From: Candidatus Saccharibacteria bacterium UBA3304 | GTDB taxonomy: Bacteria; Patescibacteriota; Saccharimonadia; Saccharimonadales; Saccharimonadaceae | Direction: 5' to 3' | NCBI GenBank assembly: GCA_002361425.1 | Contig: DESW01000017.1 | Coordinates: 1-10,545, forward strand | Length of the DNA: 10,545 bases | Shown here: piece by piece, positions 1 to 6,474 of the stretch | Layout: every line of letters begins with the position of its first letter | Numbering within the stretch: the stretch's first letter is position 1 | Position numbers and translations under genes: made by a program | Notes under the pieces: generated by a model | What the model saw: only the letters and a program-made list of their open reading frames with translations | What the model was told of the DNA's origin: nothing | Database searches by the model: none

Positions 1-543
1 AAAAAAGGCTTTACGATCATCGAGGTAGTCTTGGTGCTTGCAATTGCAGGTCTTATCTTCTTGATGGTCTTCATTGCGCTTCCAGCGCTTCAGCGTTCAC
101 AGCGCAACACTCAGCGTGAAGACGACCTTTCTCGCGTCTTGACTGCTGCAAACGATTATCAGACTAACAACAATGGTAAGAGCCCATGGGATAGTGGTGC
201 TACTAACGGTAATTTCGTCAAGCGCTATATTGATGACACCTGTAACACTAACGTTTCCGATGGTACTCAGTATGAATGTGACGGCGATCAGTTCCGTGAT
301 CCAGATGGCGAAAACTACGCTATGATTGGCGCTGGCCGTGCTGATGGCGCAAGCGTCTCTGGCTTCTCTAAGAAAGATGACAACTGGTCAATGAGCGTTT
401 CTGACTTCGATCACACTTACCGCGCTGTTACCTACGCTTCCTGTGGCGACGAAGGTGAAGCTGTTAAAGGTACTGGTAACCGCCAGTATGCTGTCTACTA
501 CATCCTTGAGGGTGGTGCAGTCAGCTGTAACGATAACCACTAA
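1..543 (+). CDS. Type IV pilin-like protein, 5' truncated by window edge
   Basis: The frame is open from base 1, and the start codon lies just outside the window. The first visible residues are KKGFTIIEVV, a class III (type IV) prepilin signal: cleavage is expected between G and F, and the Glu at mature position 5 needed for assembly is present. A hydrophobic helix follows, then a globular domain with cysteines in two probable disulfide pairs, the last near the C-terminus (AVSCNDNH). 180 residues are visible; comparison with the second pilin suggests only about 2-5 are missing. The first ~45 residues are almost identical to the pilin at 611-1171, so the two are paralogues. Codons lean to C-ending forms (AAC over AAT, TTC over TTT), unlike the second pilin, suggesting high expression and a major-pilin role (inference). 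It ends in TAA just before a strong terminator. Pilin identity is secure; its place in the fibre is not. Confidence 0.9.
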   Translation, partial: KKGFTIIEVVLVLAIAGLIFLMVFIALPALQRSQRNTQREDDLSRVLTAANDYQTNNNGKSPWDSGATNGNFVKRYIDDTCNTNVSDGTQYECDGDQFRDPDGENYAMIGAGRADGASVSGFSKKDDNWSMSVSDFDHTYRAVTYASCGDEGEAVKGTGNRQYAVYYILEGGAVSCNDNH

Positions 544-551
544 TCTGCAAT

Positions 552-588
552 AAAAAACGGAGCCTCTGGAAACAGGGGCTTCTTTTTA
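552..588 (+). terminator. Rho-independent terminator after first pilin
   Basis: An 8-bp stem AGCCTCTG/CAGGGGCT (561-568 with 573-580, one G-T pair) closes a GAAA tetraloop and is followed by TCTTTTTATT. An A-run at 552-557 partly pairs with the T-run. It separates the first pilin from the independently promoted second pilin. Confidence 0.88.
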
Positions 589-595
589 TTGCTTG

Positions 596-604
596 TGGTA
601 AAAT
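596..604 (+). promoter_or_regulatory. Extended -10 promoter of second pilin, apparently leaderless
   Basis: TGG followed by TAAAAT (599-604) forms an extended -10. The ATG at 611 is 6 bases downstream, where the transcript should start. There is no Shine-Dalgarno sequence and no good -35 box. The same geometry recurs at 5292 and 6462. Confidence 0.6.
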
Positions 605-610
605 AAGGGT

Positions 611-1171
611 ATGAAGAGAAAAGGCTTTACTATTATTGAGGTAGTTTTGGTACTAGCAATTGCTGGCTTGATATTCTTGATGGTCTTCATTGCGCTTCCA
701 GCGCTTCAGCGTTCTCAGCGCAACACACAGCGTGAAGATGATTTGGCAAGATTTGCTACCGCGGTAAATGATTATAAGACTAATAATAAAGGCAAACTTC
801 CTTTTCACATGGATGGCGCCGCAAGGTACTTTGATGATAAATTTGTTCCTCGTTACATAGACGAGAATTGTACTTTGGCTGCTGGTAGTAAGGCTTATTT
901 CTTGAAATATGAAAACTGTGGCTCGCAGTTTACGGATCCGGACGGTACTATTTACGGTATTGGCTATCACCAGGATATGACTTCGAGCGCATATGCGAAT
1001 GGTATGATTGTGTTGCAGCCAACATTCGAAGAAGCTGAGCATAAGATTCGTGCGTATGATCAGGCTTATTGTGACGACGAGGGCGTTGTTAGAAGGGCAA
1101 CTGGCATGCGCCAATTTGCGTTAGTTATGATTTTGGAAGGCGGCGCGGTCCGTTGCAACGATAACGACTAA
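611..1171 (+). CDS. Type IV pilin-like protein (probable minor pilin)
   Basis: A 186-residue protein starting MKRKGFTIIEVV, a clear prepilin leader with cleavage predicted after Gly5 and Glu at mature position 5. A hydrophobic assembly helix runs to about residue 30, followed by a soluble domain. Cysteine pairs and the ending GGAVRCNDND parallel the first pilin, and both carry a QFxDPDG motif mid-domain. The N-terminal ~45 residues match the upstream paralogue nearly exactly while the remainder diverges, so the assembly helix is conserved and the exposed domain varies. Codon use is less biased, hinting at lower expression and a minor pilin or initiator role (inference). The ATG at 611 is chosen because it gives a canonical short leader and lies just after a -10 box. 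Its TAA is one base before the prepilin peptidase ATG, so the two are co-transcribed and probably translationally coupled. Confidence 0.9.
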   Translation: MKRKGFTIIEVVLVLAIAGLIFLMVFIALPALQRSQRNTQREDDLARFATAVNDYKTNNKGKLPFHMDGAARYFDDKFVPRYIDENCTLAAGSKAYFLKYENCGSQFTDPDGTIYGIGYHQDMTSSAYANGMIVLQPTFEEAEHKIRAYDQAYCDDEGVVRRATGMRQFALVMILEGGAVRCNDND

Positions 1172-1172
1172 C

Positions 1173-1979
1173 ATGAATATCGCGATAATTACATTTCTTG
1201 CGATTATGGGCGCCGGCCTTGGCTCTTTTGCTTGTTGCCAGGCATGGCGTTTGCGCAAACATGATAAGTCGGCGCGTTCGCACTGTATGAACTGTAGTTA
1301 TCAGTTGAAATGGTACGATAATATTCCGGTACTAAGTTGGCTGTTTTTGCTCGGTAAATGCCGTAAATGCAAGAAGCCGATTGGTTTTGCAGAAATCATC
1401 GCAGAAGTAGCCCTAGCGGCATTATTTGCACTCAGCTATGCATTCTGGCCGAATAGAGAAGCGCTATATGGCGGCGATGTACTAGAAGTCGCAAAGTTTA
1501 TTACGTTCTTAGTGCAACTGGTGATATTTACGATTTTGGCAGTCTATGACGCTAAGTGGAAAGAAATGCCAACGAGTATGCTGCTAGCAAGCATAGTGAT
1601 TGGCGCGGTATATTTTGTGCTCAATTTAGTTTTGATTGTGATGACGGGCAAGTTTTCGGGTGAGACGATGATGAATGTGCTCGGGGCAATCATTATCTTG
1701 CCGGGCTTCTATTACTTCATGTATAAGATGAGCAAAGAGACTTGGGTTGGTAGTGGCGATGCGATTTTATGTGTACCACTCGCAATAATGCTTGGCGACT
1801 TTTGGCTAGCGATGTTCTGTTTGTTTGGTTCAAATATGATTGGATCAGTCGTGATGGTGCCAGTGACGGCGGCAAAGAAAGAGAAGCATGCGATGATTCC
1901 ATTTGGACCATTCTTAATTGCGGGTTTTTTGGTGGTGTTCTTCCTGCAAGACGCAATCATTAAGTTCGTGAGCTTCTAA
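1173..1979 (+). CDS. pilD: Prepilin peptidase (type IV leader peptidase, A24 family)
   Basis: A 268-residue polytopic inner-membrane aspartic protease that cuts prepilin leaders after Gly and, in many homologues, N-methylates the new N-terminus. The N-terminal GSF motif (residues 17-19) opens the family's DiS_P_DiS-type domain, with paired cysteines at 38/41 and 63/66 that would bind zinc, around a WYDNIPVLSW signature. The catalytic aspartates are recognisable: Asp126 in VYDAKWKEMP and Asp196 in GSGDA. The IPFGPFLIAG segment near residues 242-251 is also typical. About seven or eight membrane helices are apparent. Length is normal for the family. The gene starts one base after the pilin stop with no ribosome binding site, implying coupling, and its TAA is one base before the recombinase ATG. 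The neighbouring pilins are its likely substrates. Fully intact. Confidence 0.95.
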   Translation: MNIAIITFLAIMGAGLGSFACCQAWRLRKHDKSARSHCMNCSYQLKWYDNIPVLSWLFLLGKCRKCKKPIGFAEIIAEVALAALFALSYAFWPNREALYGGDVLEVAKFITFLVQLVIFTILAVYDAKWKEMPTSMLLASIVIGAVYFVLNLVLIVMTGKFSGETMMNVLGAIIILPGFYYFMYKMSKETWVGSGDAILCVPLAIMLGDFWLAMFCLFGSNMIGSVVMVPVTAAKKEKHAMIPFGPFLIAGFLVVFFLQDAIIKFVSF

Positions 1980-1980
1980 A

Positions 1981-2919
1981 ATGTATGTTTCTGATTTAAT
2001 TAATGACTTTCTAGAATCGTTAGAGGTAGAAAACGGACGTAGTCGTTTTACGTCGCGCAACTATGAGCTTTGTTTGTCGCGTATCGTGGAGTTTAGCTAC
2101 GAGTATTATCCAGATAAAGAATTGAAACCAGAGGATATTACGCAGGAGTGGTTGCGTAAGTATCGTTTGTGGCTAAACCGTTTTGAGATTGAAAATGCGA
2201 AGGGTAAGACCTTGTCGGTGACGACGCAGGCTTATCATTTGATTGCCTTGCGCGGCTTCTTGAAGTATTTGACGAAGCGGGGAATTAAGACGCTTGACCC
2301 GGTATTGGTAGAGTTGCCGCGTACGCATAGGCCGCAGGTGACTTTCTTACACGTAGATGAAATTGAACGTATTTTTGCGGAGATTCCGCTTGATACAGAG
2401 ACGGGTTTGCGCGACAGGGCAATTATTGAGCTGTTATTCTCGTCTGGCTTACGTGTATCGGAGCTGATTAGTCTGAACCGCGATAATGTAAACCTGAAAC
2501 GTAAGGAATTCATGGTGCGCGGTAAGGGCCAAAAGGACCGTCCGGTATTTATTTCGGATTCGGCCGCAGAGGCGGTTGAGGACTACCTAGCAGAGCGCAA
2601 GGATTCCTTGCCGGCATTGTTCTTGAATAACTCGCGCAACACGCCATTGCAGGGTACGAGCGGCGATTATAGGCGTCTGACTCCACGTAGTATTCAGCGC
2701 ATTATTGAGAAGTATGTGCGCGCAGCGGGCATTACAAAACATGTGACGCCGCATACCTTTCGTCATTCATTTGCAACAGATTTGCTCATGAATGGAGCAG
2801 ACCTTCGCTCGGTTCAATCTCTGTTAGGACACTCGAATATTTCGACGACTCAAATTTACACGCATGTCACTGATCCGCAGTTGCGCGAAGTGCATAAAAA
2901 ATTTCACAGCGATATTTGA
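1981..2919 (+). CDS. xerC/xerD-like: Tyrosine recombinase, XerC/XerD type
   Basis: A 312-residue site-specific recombinase. Residues 1-~105 form the SAM-like core-binding domain and ~115-306 the catalytic domain. The full active site is visible: Arg158 (SGLRVSEL), Lys182 (RGKGQKDR), His258 and Arg261 (HTFRHSFAT), His284 (LLGHSNI) and nucleophile Tyr293 (TQIYTHV). Length and motifs fit chromosomal Xer proteins that resolve chromosome dimers at dif, rather than longer phage integrases. The ATG lies one base after the prepilin peptidase stop, with no clear ribosome binding site, so translation is probably coupled. It ends in TGA, the only TGA among the complete genes here, and that TGA overlaps the -35 of the next promoter. 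XerC and XerD cannot be told apart by eye, and a lone Xer acting by itself is possible. No dif-like site was recognised. Confidence 0.93.
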   Translation: MYVSDLINDFLESLEVENGRSRFTSRNYELCLSRIVEFSYEYYPDKELKPEDITQEWLRKYRLWLNRFEIENAKGKTLSVTTQAYHLIALRGFLKYLTKRGIKTLDPVLVELPRTHRPQVTFLHVDEIERIFAEIPLDTETGLRDRAIIELLFSSGLRVSELISLNRDNVNLKRKEFMVRGKGQKDRPVFISDSAAEAVEDYLAERKDSLPALFLNNSRNTPLQGTSGDYRRLTPRSIQRIIEKYVRAAGITKHVTPHTFRHSFATDLLMNGADLRSVQSLLGHSNISTTQIYTHVTDPQLREVHKKFHSDI

Positions 2920-2949
2920 CTTTTTGCGTGTAAACGCTTATGCTAAAAA
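2916..2949 (+). promoter_or_regulatory. Probable promoter of BspA-like surface protein
   Basis: TTGACT (2916-2921) is 17 bases from TATGCT (2939-2944), giving a start near 2951 and a leader of about 6 nt before ATG 2957. A second reading is the extended -10 TGC-TAAAAA (2941-2949), ending 7 bases before the ATG and implying a leaderless mRNA. The -35 overlaps the recombinase stop codon. An imperfect palindrome, GCGT-GTAA-ACGC (2926-2937), lies in the spacer. No terminator separates the genes, so read-through from the pilin operon is also possible. Confidence 0.5.
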
Positions 2950-2956
2950 CAGTGGT

Positions 2957-4516
2957 ATGAAGAATAGGAAGTGTGTTGTTATTGCTGGTATAGCGCTTGC
3001 TTGCATTTTGCTCATCGGCGGCGTTTTTGCAGTTAGTAAAGATAAATCTATCTTCGGGAACATCTTCGGAATTGCAACATATAAGACGGTAAATACCGAG
3101 GTTTTTACTAGCCCTAAGAATTGGCAGACCTGTGAAGAAGTGCCAAAAACTGTGACTTTGAAAAACGAGTCGACTGCGCCGATTGTTGCGCGTGTTAAAT
3201 ATACTGAGCAGTGGGTTGCTTCAGATAAAACGACGCAGCTAGATTTAGTTGATAGCGCGACGAATCTTCGTATGGCGATTGTGAATCGCGATAATGTAGA
3301 CAAGTGGATTTTGAATGAAGATGATGGCTATTACTATTACTATCATCCGCTTGAGCCAGGCGAGACGACTGCTTCGTTCTTGAAGTCTGTTACTTTGAAC
3401 TGTGACGCGAATTTGAATGGTGCTGAAGTAAATACTTGCGAATCAGTTAATGGTCGTACGGTTTGTACGACTAACGAGAGTCCATATGCTAATGCGACAT
3501 ATACTTTGCGTGCAACTCTAGCATCGATCCAGGAAAATGTAGCTAAGGATGAATGGAATTATAAGCCTGTAAGCGGCGAGTCGACATTATTGAGAGGCTC
3601 ATATATTACTGGTCGTATTGGTAATGCGGGTAAGGTCATTCGCGTTGCGGAATTGCCAGAAAACTTCCCGGCGGCGGATAATTGGCAGAGAAATAACGAT
3701 GTGAACTCTGGCGGTGTACGTGCTTCGACGGAGTCTTCTGAGAAGCCTGTTTATATGTGGGATGCGAACCAGTACCAGAGTTGGGGCGGCGATGTAGATC
3801 CGAATAAGTACGAACAGAATACGATTTATTGGTATAGTGAAGCGACGAAAATTTATTACAACCCAGATATGAGCGGTTTCTTGACGCAATATAGCGGCGG
3901 TACACAGCTAAATGGTGACGGCATGAATTTCTATGGATTGTTTGATGCGTCTCGTGTCGTAAATTTGGATAGAGCATTTAATGGCTTGAATCGTGAAGAT
4001 TTTAACTGGATTTCAAATTGGGATGTTTCTAGTGTTGAGTCTATGGTGGATTCCTTTAATGGTGCTGGTTTGCATAATTTGAATGCGTTTTCTAGTTGGC
4101 GTTTTAAGAACCTTACGAATATGAGCGGTGCATTTGCGGCTAATAATAATATGGTTTCACTTTCTGGCGCCGAGAACTGGTTTAGTGATGGCTCGAAGCT
4201 TACGAATCTGCGTTCTACGTTCTCATTTAATCTGGTATTAGCAGACATATCGGCTTTGTCGAATTGGGATGTTTCGAAGGTTACTGATTTTACATCTATG
4301 TTCCAGGGTGATACGGCGCTAAAGAATGTTGCGTCGCTAAAGAATTGGAATATGAGTAGTGCGACTACGATTGAAGCCATCTTCCTCGGCTGCAACAGCA
4401 TTGAAGACGGTAATGCGCTTGAGGATTGGAATTCGACTTTGGATGAGGATAGCGTTAATATGACGAATGCCTTTAATGGTACGCAGACGCAGCCGAGTTG
4501 GTATTCTGGAAATTAA
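2957..4516 (+). CDS. Exported surface protein with DUF285/BspA-type repeats
   Basis: A 519-residue protein. MKNRK plus a hydrophobic stretch (residues 6-25) forms a signal peptide or N-terminal anchor. Residues ~40-200 are rich in beta-strand patterns, with a segment (VTLKNESTAPIVARVKY, 66-82) resembling TasA/camelysin-type secreted proteins; this match is tentative. From ~265 the sequence follows the DUF285/BspA leucine-rich pattern: VYMWDAN, IYWYSEA, then six repeats of the type NWDVSSVxxMxxxF beginning near 353, 379, 406, 435, 462 and 489. Such repeats occur in adhesins of oral bacteria and mycoplasmas, so a host or biofilm adhesion role is plausible. There is no LPXTG or C-terminal membrane segment, so attachment would be by the N-terminal helix, or the protein is released. 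The ATG at 2957 was chosen over an in-frame start at 2864 inside the recombinase gene because it gives a proper signal peptide and follows a promoter. Confidence 0.82.
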   Translation: MKNRKCVVIAGIALACILLIGGVFAVSKDKSIFGNIFGIATYKTVNTEVFTSPKNWQTCEEVPKTVTLKNESTAPIVARVKYTEQWVASDKTTQLDLVDSATNLRMAIVNRDNVDKWILNEDDGYYYYYHPLEPGETTASFLKSVTLNCDANLNGAEVNTCESVNGRTVCTTNESPYANATYTLRATLASIQENVAKDEWNYKPVSGESTLLRGSYITGRIGNAGKVIRVAELPENFPAADNWQRNNDVNSGGVRASTESSEKPVYMWDANQYQSWGGDVDPNKYEQNTIYWYSEATKIYYNPDMSGFLTQYSGGTQLNGDGMNFYGLFDASRVVNLDRAFNGLNREDFNWISNWDVSSVESMVDSFNGAGLHNLNAFSSWRFKNLTNMSGAFAANNNMVSLSGAENWFSDGSKLTNLRSTFSFNLVLADISALSNWDVSKVTDFTSMFQGDTALKNVASLKNWNMSSATTIEAIFLGCNSIEDGNALEDWNSTLDEDSVNMTNAFNGTQTQPSWYSGN

Positions 4517-4531
4517 TTGATTAGAGCGGGG

Positions 4532-4574
4532 AACTCCTTTTTGTGATATACTCGCAAAAAGGAGTTTTATTTTT
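4532..4574 (+). terminator. Terminator of surface-protein gene, wrapped around ndk promoter
   Basis: A perfect 12-bp inverted repeat (AACTCCTTTTTG at 4532-4543, CAAAAAGGAGTT at 4555-4566) has an 11-base loop and is followed by TTTTATTTTT. The loop holds the -10 box of ndk, and the 3' arm contains the ndk GGAG ribosome binding site. A read-through transcript would therefore fold the site into the stem. Confidence 0.85.
4544..4552 (+). promoter_or_regulatory. Extended -10 promoter of ndk
   Basis: TGA-TATACT (4544-4552) gives a start near 4559 and a leader of about 16 nt containing GGAG (4561-4564), 10 bases before ATG 4575. No convincing -35 was seen. The box lies in the loop of the upstream terminator. 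Confidence 0.72.
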
Positions 4575-5192
4575 ATGGCAGATAAAAAAGACGCTAAAAA
4601 AATCGGTGAAGCTACGGAAAAGGTTGCTAAAGAAGTAAACCATGAAGTAAATGCTTGGAATATCGGTTTCAATAAGACTAATAACCCGAATGGTATGATT
4701 CAGCGTACTTTGATTATCTTTAAGCCAGATGCAGTTCAGCGCGGTATTGTGGGCGAGATTCTTAGCCGCTTTGAGCGTGTTGGTCTTAAGATTGTTGCTA
4801 CTAAGATGGTTAACCCTGACAAGGATCATTACTATCATCACTATGAAAGCATCTCCAAGATGGTTTCTCGCCGCGGTCAGCGCGCATTTGACCTCGTTGT
4901 CGACTTCATGCTTTCTGGCCCAGTGATTGCAATGGTGCTTGAAGGTGTTGAAGCTATTCCAGTTGTTCGCAAGATTGTTGGTTCTACTGAGCCAATGGCA
5001 GCAGATATGGGTACGATTCGCGGTGATTACGCACACGTTTCCTTTGGTTATGCAGATGCTCGCAATGAGGGCGTTGCAAACCTTATCCACGCTTCTGGTA
5101 ACATCGAAGAGGCAGAGCAGGAAGTTTCCTACTGGTTCAAGCCTGAAGAGATTCAAATCTATAAGACTTTAAGCGAACGTTTCACGCGCTAA
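4575..5192 (+). CDS. ndk: Nucleoside diphosphate kinase with N-terminal extension
   Basis: A 205-residue cytoplasmic enzyme that transfers the gamma-phosphate from ATP to other NDPs and dNDPs through a phosphohistidine. The Ndk fold starts at about residue 42 (QRTLIIFKPDAVQRG, Lys50), continues through SGPVIAMVLEG (114-124) and GTIRGDYA (146-153), and reaches the catalytic His172 in NLIHASGN. At ~140 residues plus, Ndk is normally shorter: here a Lys/Glu-rich extension of about 41 residues precedes it and a ~10-residue insertion follows RGDYA (Kpn-loop side). The usual HGSDS/HASDS after the histidine reads HASGN, so the aspartate contact is changed. Active-site residues otherwise look intact. 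Codons are strongly biased, as for an abundant protein. It is expressed alone, from its own promoter. Confidence 0.95.
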   Translation: MADKKDAKKIGEATEKVAKEVNHEVNAWNIGFNKTNNPNGMIQRTLIIFKPDAVQRGIVGEILSRFERVGLKIVATKMVNPDKDHYYHHYESISKMVSRRGQRAFDLVVDFMLSGPVIAMVLEGVEAIPVVRKIVGSTEPMAADMGTIRGDYAHVSFGYADARNEGVANLIHASGNIEEAEQEVSYWFKPEEIQIYKTLSERFTR

Positions 5193-5203
5193 AGGCTACG
5201 CCT

Positions 5204-5230
5204 CAACGAGGGGACGCATTCCCCTCGTTG
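5204..5230 (+). repeat. Strong palindrome/hairpin downstream of ndk, no T-run
   Basis: A perfect 10-bp inverted repeat, CAACGAGGGG (5204-5213) and CCCCTCGTTG (5221-5230), with loop ACGCATT. AAAGG (5191-5195) and CCTTT (5237-5241) flank it and can also pair. No T-run follows, and a separate terminator lies 19 bases further on. It may stabilise the ndk mRNA 3' end or be a dispersed repeat; its function is unknown. Confidence 0.6.
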
Positions 5231-5248
5231 GGACTTCCTTTGAGCATG

Positions 5249-5284
5249 AAAAAGAATCCACGCACATGTCGCGGATTCTTTTTT
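5249..5284 (+). terminator. Terminator after ndk, symmetric (possibly bidirectional)
   Basis: An 11-bp stem AAAAAGAATCC/GGATTCTTTTT (5249-5259 with 5273-5283) is extended by two further pairs across an A-C mismatch. A-run and T-run flank both sides, so it could act on either strand. The -10 box of the next gene begins 8 bases later. Confidence 0.88.
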
Positions 5285-5291
5285 GATTTAT

Positions 5292-5297
5292 TATAAT
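5292..5297 (+). promoter_or_regulatory. -10 box of DUF2130 gene, leaderless geometry
   Basis: A perfect TATAAT ends 6 bases before the ATG at 5304, so transcription should start at or next to the start codon. There is no ribosome binding site. No -35 was recognised, and the extended TG is absent. Confidence 0.68.
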
Positions 5298-5303
5298 AAG
5301 TGT

Positions 5304-6455
5304 ATGGCAGAAATTAAGTGTCCAAAATGTGGAACTACTTTTAAGGTCGATGATTCGAGCTATGCGGATATTTTGAATCAAGTGCGTGGCGCGGAATTCG
5401 AGAATGAACTACATAAACGCCTAGAGCAAGAAAAGAAGCAGGCGAAGTCTGAGAATGCGCTTGAGAGTGCAAAGCTTGAGGCGGAGATCGAGAAACTTAA
5501 GGGCGAGTTAGCTGCGGCGGAAACTGCGAAGAAATTGGCAGTAGCTGAGGCGAAAGCGCCGATTGAAAAAGAGCGCGACCAGCTTGCGAGCGATTTAAAG
5601 AACCGTGATACGCAAATGAAATTGCGCGAGGCGGCGATTGTTGAGAAGTACAAGGGCGCAATCGAGCTCAAGGATGAGGAGATTGAGCGCCTGAAGGACA
5701 TGAAGGCGAAACTTAGCACTAAGATGGTGGGTGAAAGCTTAGAGCAGCACTGCCAGACGGAGTTTAATAAGATTCGCATGACCGCTTTTCCGAATGCTTA
5801 CTTTGAAAAGGATAATGATGCACGTACGGGTAGCAAGGGCGACTTTATCTTCCGTGAGTGTGACGAGGCGGGGAATGAGATTGTCTCAATTATGTTCGAG
5901 ATGAAGAACGAAAATGAGACGACTGCAACGAAGCATAAAAACGAGGACTTCTTTAAGGAGCTCGATAAGGACCGTAAAGAGAAGAAATGTGAATATGCGG
6001 TGCTCGTATCGATGCTTGAGGCGGATGACGAGTACTATAATACTGGTATCGTGGATGTTTCATATCGCTTTGAGAAGATGTATGTGATTCGTCCGCAATT
6101 CTTTATTCCGATTATTACGCTTTTGCGTAATGCGGCGCTCAATTCGATGAAGTATAAGGCGGAATTAGCAGTAGTGCGCGATCAGAATATTGATATTACA
6201 AACTTCGAGAACGATATGAACGAGTGGAAGGCTGGCTGGCTCAATACGATGAAGAACGCTGGCAAAAAACATCTCGAGGCGATTGAGCAGATTAATAAGG
6301 CGATTAAAGACCTCGAGAAGACGCGTGATGCGTTGATGCTTTCGGACAAACACTTGGCGAGTGCTGAGGGGAAGTTGGATGATTTGACGATTAAGAAGCT
6401 GACGCGTGGTAATCCGACGATGAAAGCGAAGTTTGACGAGCTGAATAAAGCTTAA
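5304..6455 (+). CDS. DUF2130 family protein, predicted PD-(D/E)XK-type nuclease core
   Basis: A 383-residue soluble protein. The N-terminus has a single CPKC (6-9) resembling half of a zinc ribbon. Residues ~28-140 form a charged coiled coil rich in Lys, Glu and Ala. The conserved core follows: GESLE (143-147), then GSKGDFIF with Asp180, and FEMKNE with Glu199-Met-Lys201. This D...ExK arrangement is the signature of the PD-(D/E)XK fold. The segment at ~231-270 (VSMLEADDEYY through RPQFFIPII) is typical of DUF2130, and a second helical stretch closes the protein. Family assignment is from memory of these motifs, and the nuclease activity is inferred. An in-frame alternative start at 5283 was rejected because it overlaps the -10 region; ATG 5304 fits the promoter and yields MAEIKCPKC. 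It is monocistronic and not embedded in a recognisable defence locus. Confidence 0.85.
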   Translation: MAEIKCPKCGTTFKVDDSSYADILNQVRGAEFENELHKRLEQEKKQAKSENALESAKLEAEIEKLKGELAAAETAKKLAVAEAKAPIEKERDQLASDLKNRDTQMKLREAAIVEKYKGAIELKDEEIERLKDMKAKLSTKMVGESLEQHCQTEFNKIRMTAFPNAYFEKDNDARTGSKGDFIFRECDEAGNEIVSIMFEMKNENETTATKHKNEDFFKELDKDRKEKKCEYAVLVSMLEADDEYYNTGIVDVSYRFEKMYVIRPQFFIPIITLLRNAALNSMKYKAELAVVRDQNIDITNFENDMNEWKAGWLNTMKNAGKKHLEAIEQINKAIKDLEKTRDALMLSDKHLASAEGKLDDLTIKKLTRGNPTMKAKFDELNKA

Positions 6456-6458
6456 GCG

Positions 6459-6467
6459 TGATATAAT
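6459..6467 (+). promoter_or_regulatory. Extended -10 promoter of small membrane protein, leaderless geometry
   Basis: TGA-TATAAT (6459-6467) lies 7 bases before ATG 6475 and only 3 bases after the stop of the preceding gene. No ribosome binding site and no -35 were seen. Confidence 0.68.
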
Positions 6468-6474
6468 TTAGCTA

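Noticed and set aside
653..1114. A 153-codon open frame on the - strand opposite the second pilin
   Set aside because: It is the shadow of a clear pilin gene and has no initiation signals.
2917..2946. Possible UGA recoding (as in Gracilibacteria) extending the recombinase
   Set aside because: The protein is complete at the UGA with normal family length. No other gene here has an in-frame UGA, and the extra codons would add only a short meaningless tail.
2864..2956. Earlier start of the BspA-like protein inside the recombinase gene
   Set aside because: It would place 31 unrelated residues before a clear signal peptide and upstream of the likely promoter.
4521..5156. A 211-codon open frame on the - strand opposite ndk
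   Set aside because: The + strand is unmistakably ndk. The antisense frame has no ribosome binding site or coherent protein pattern.
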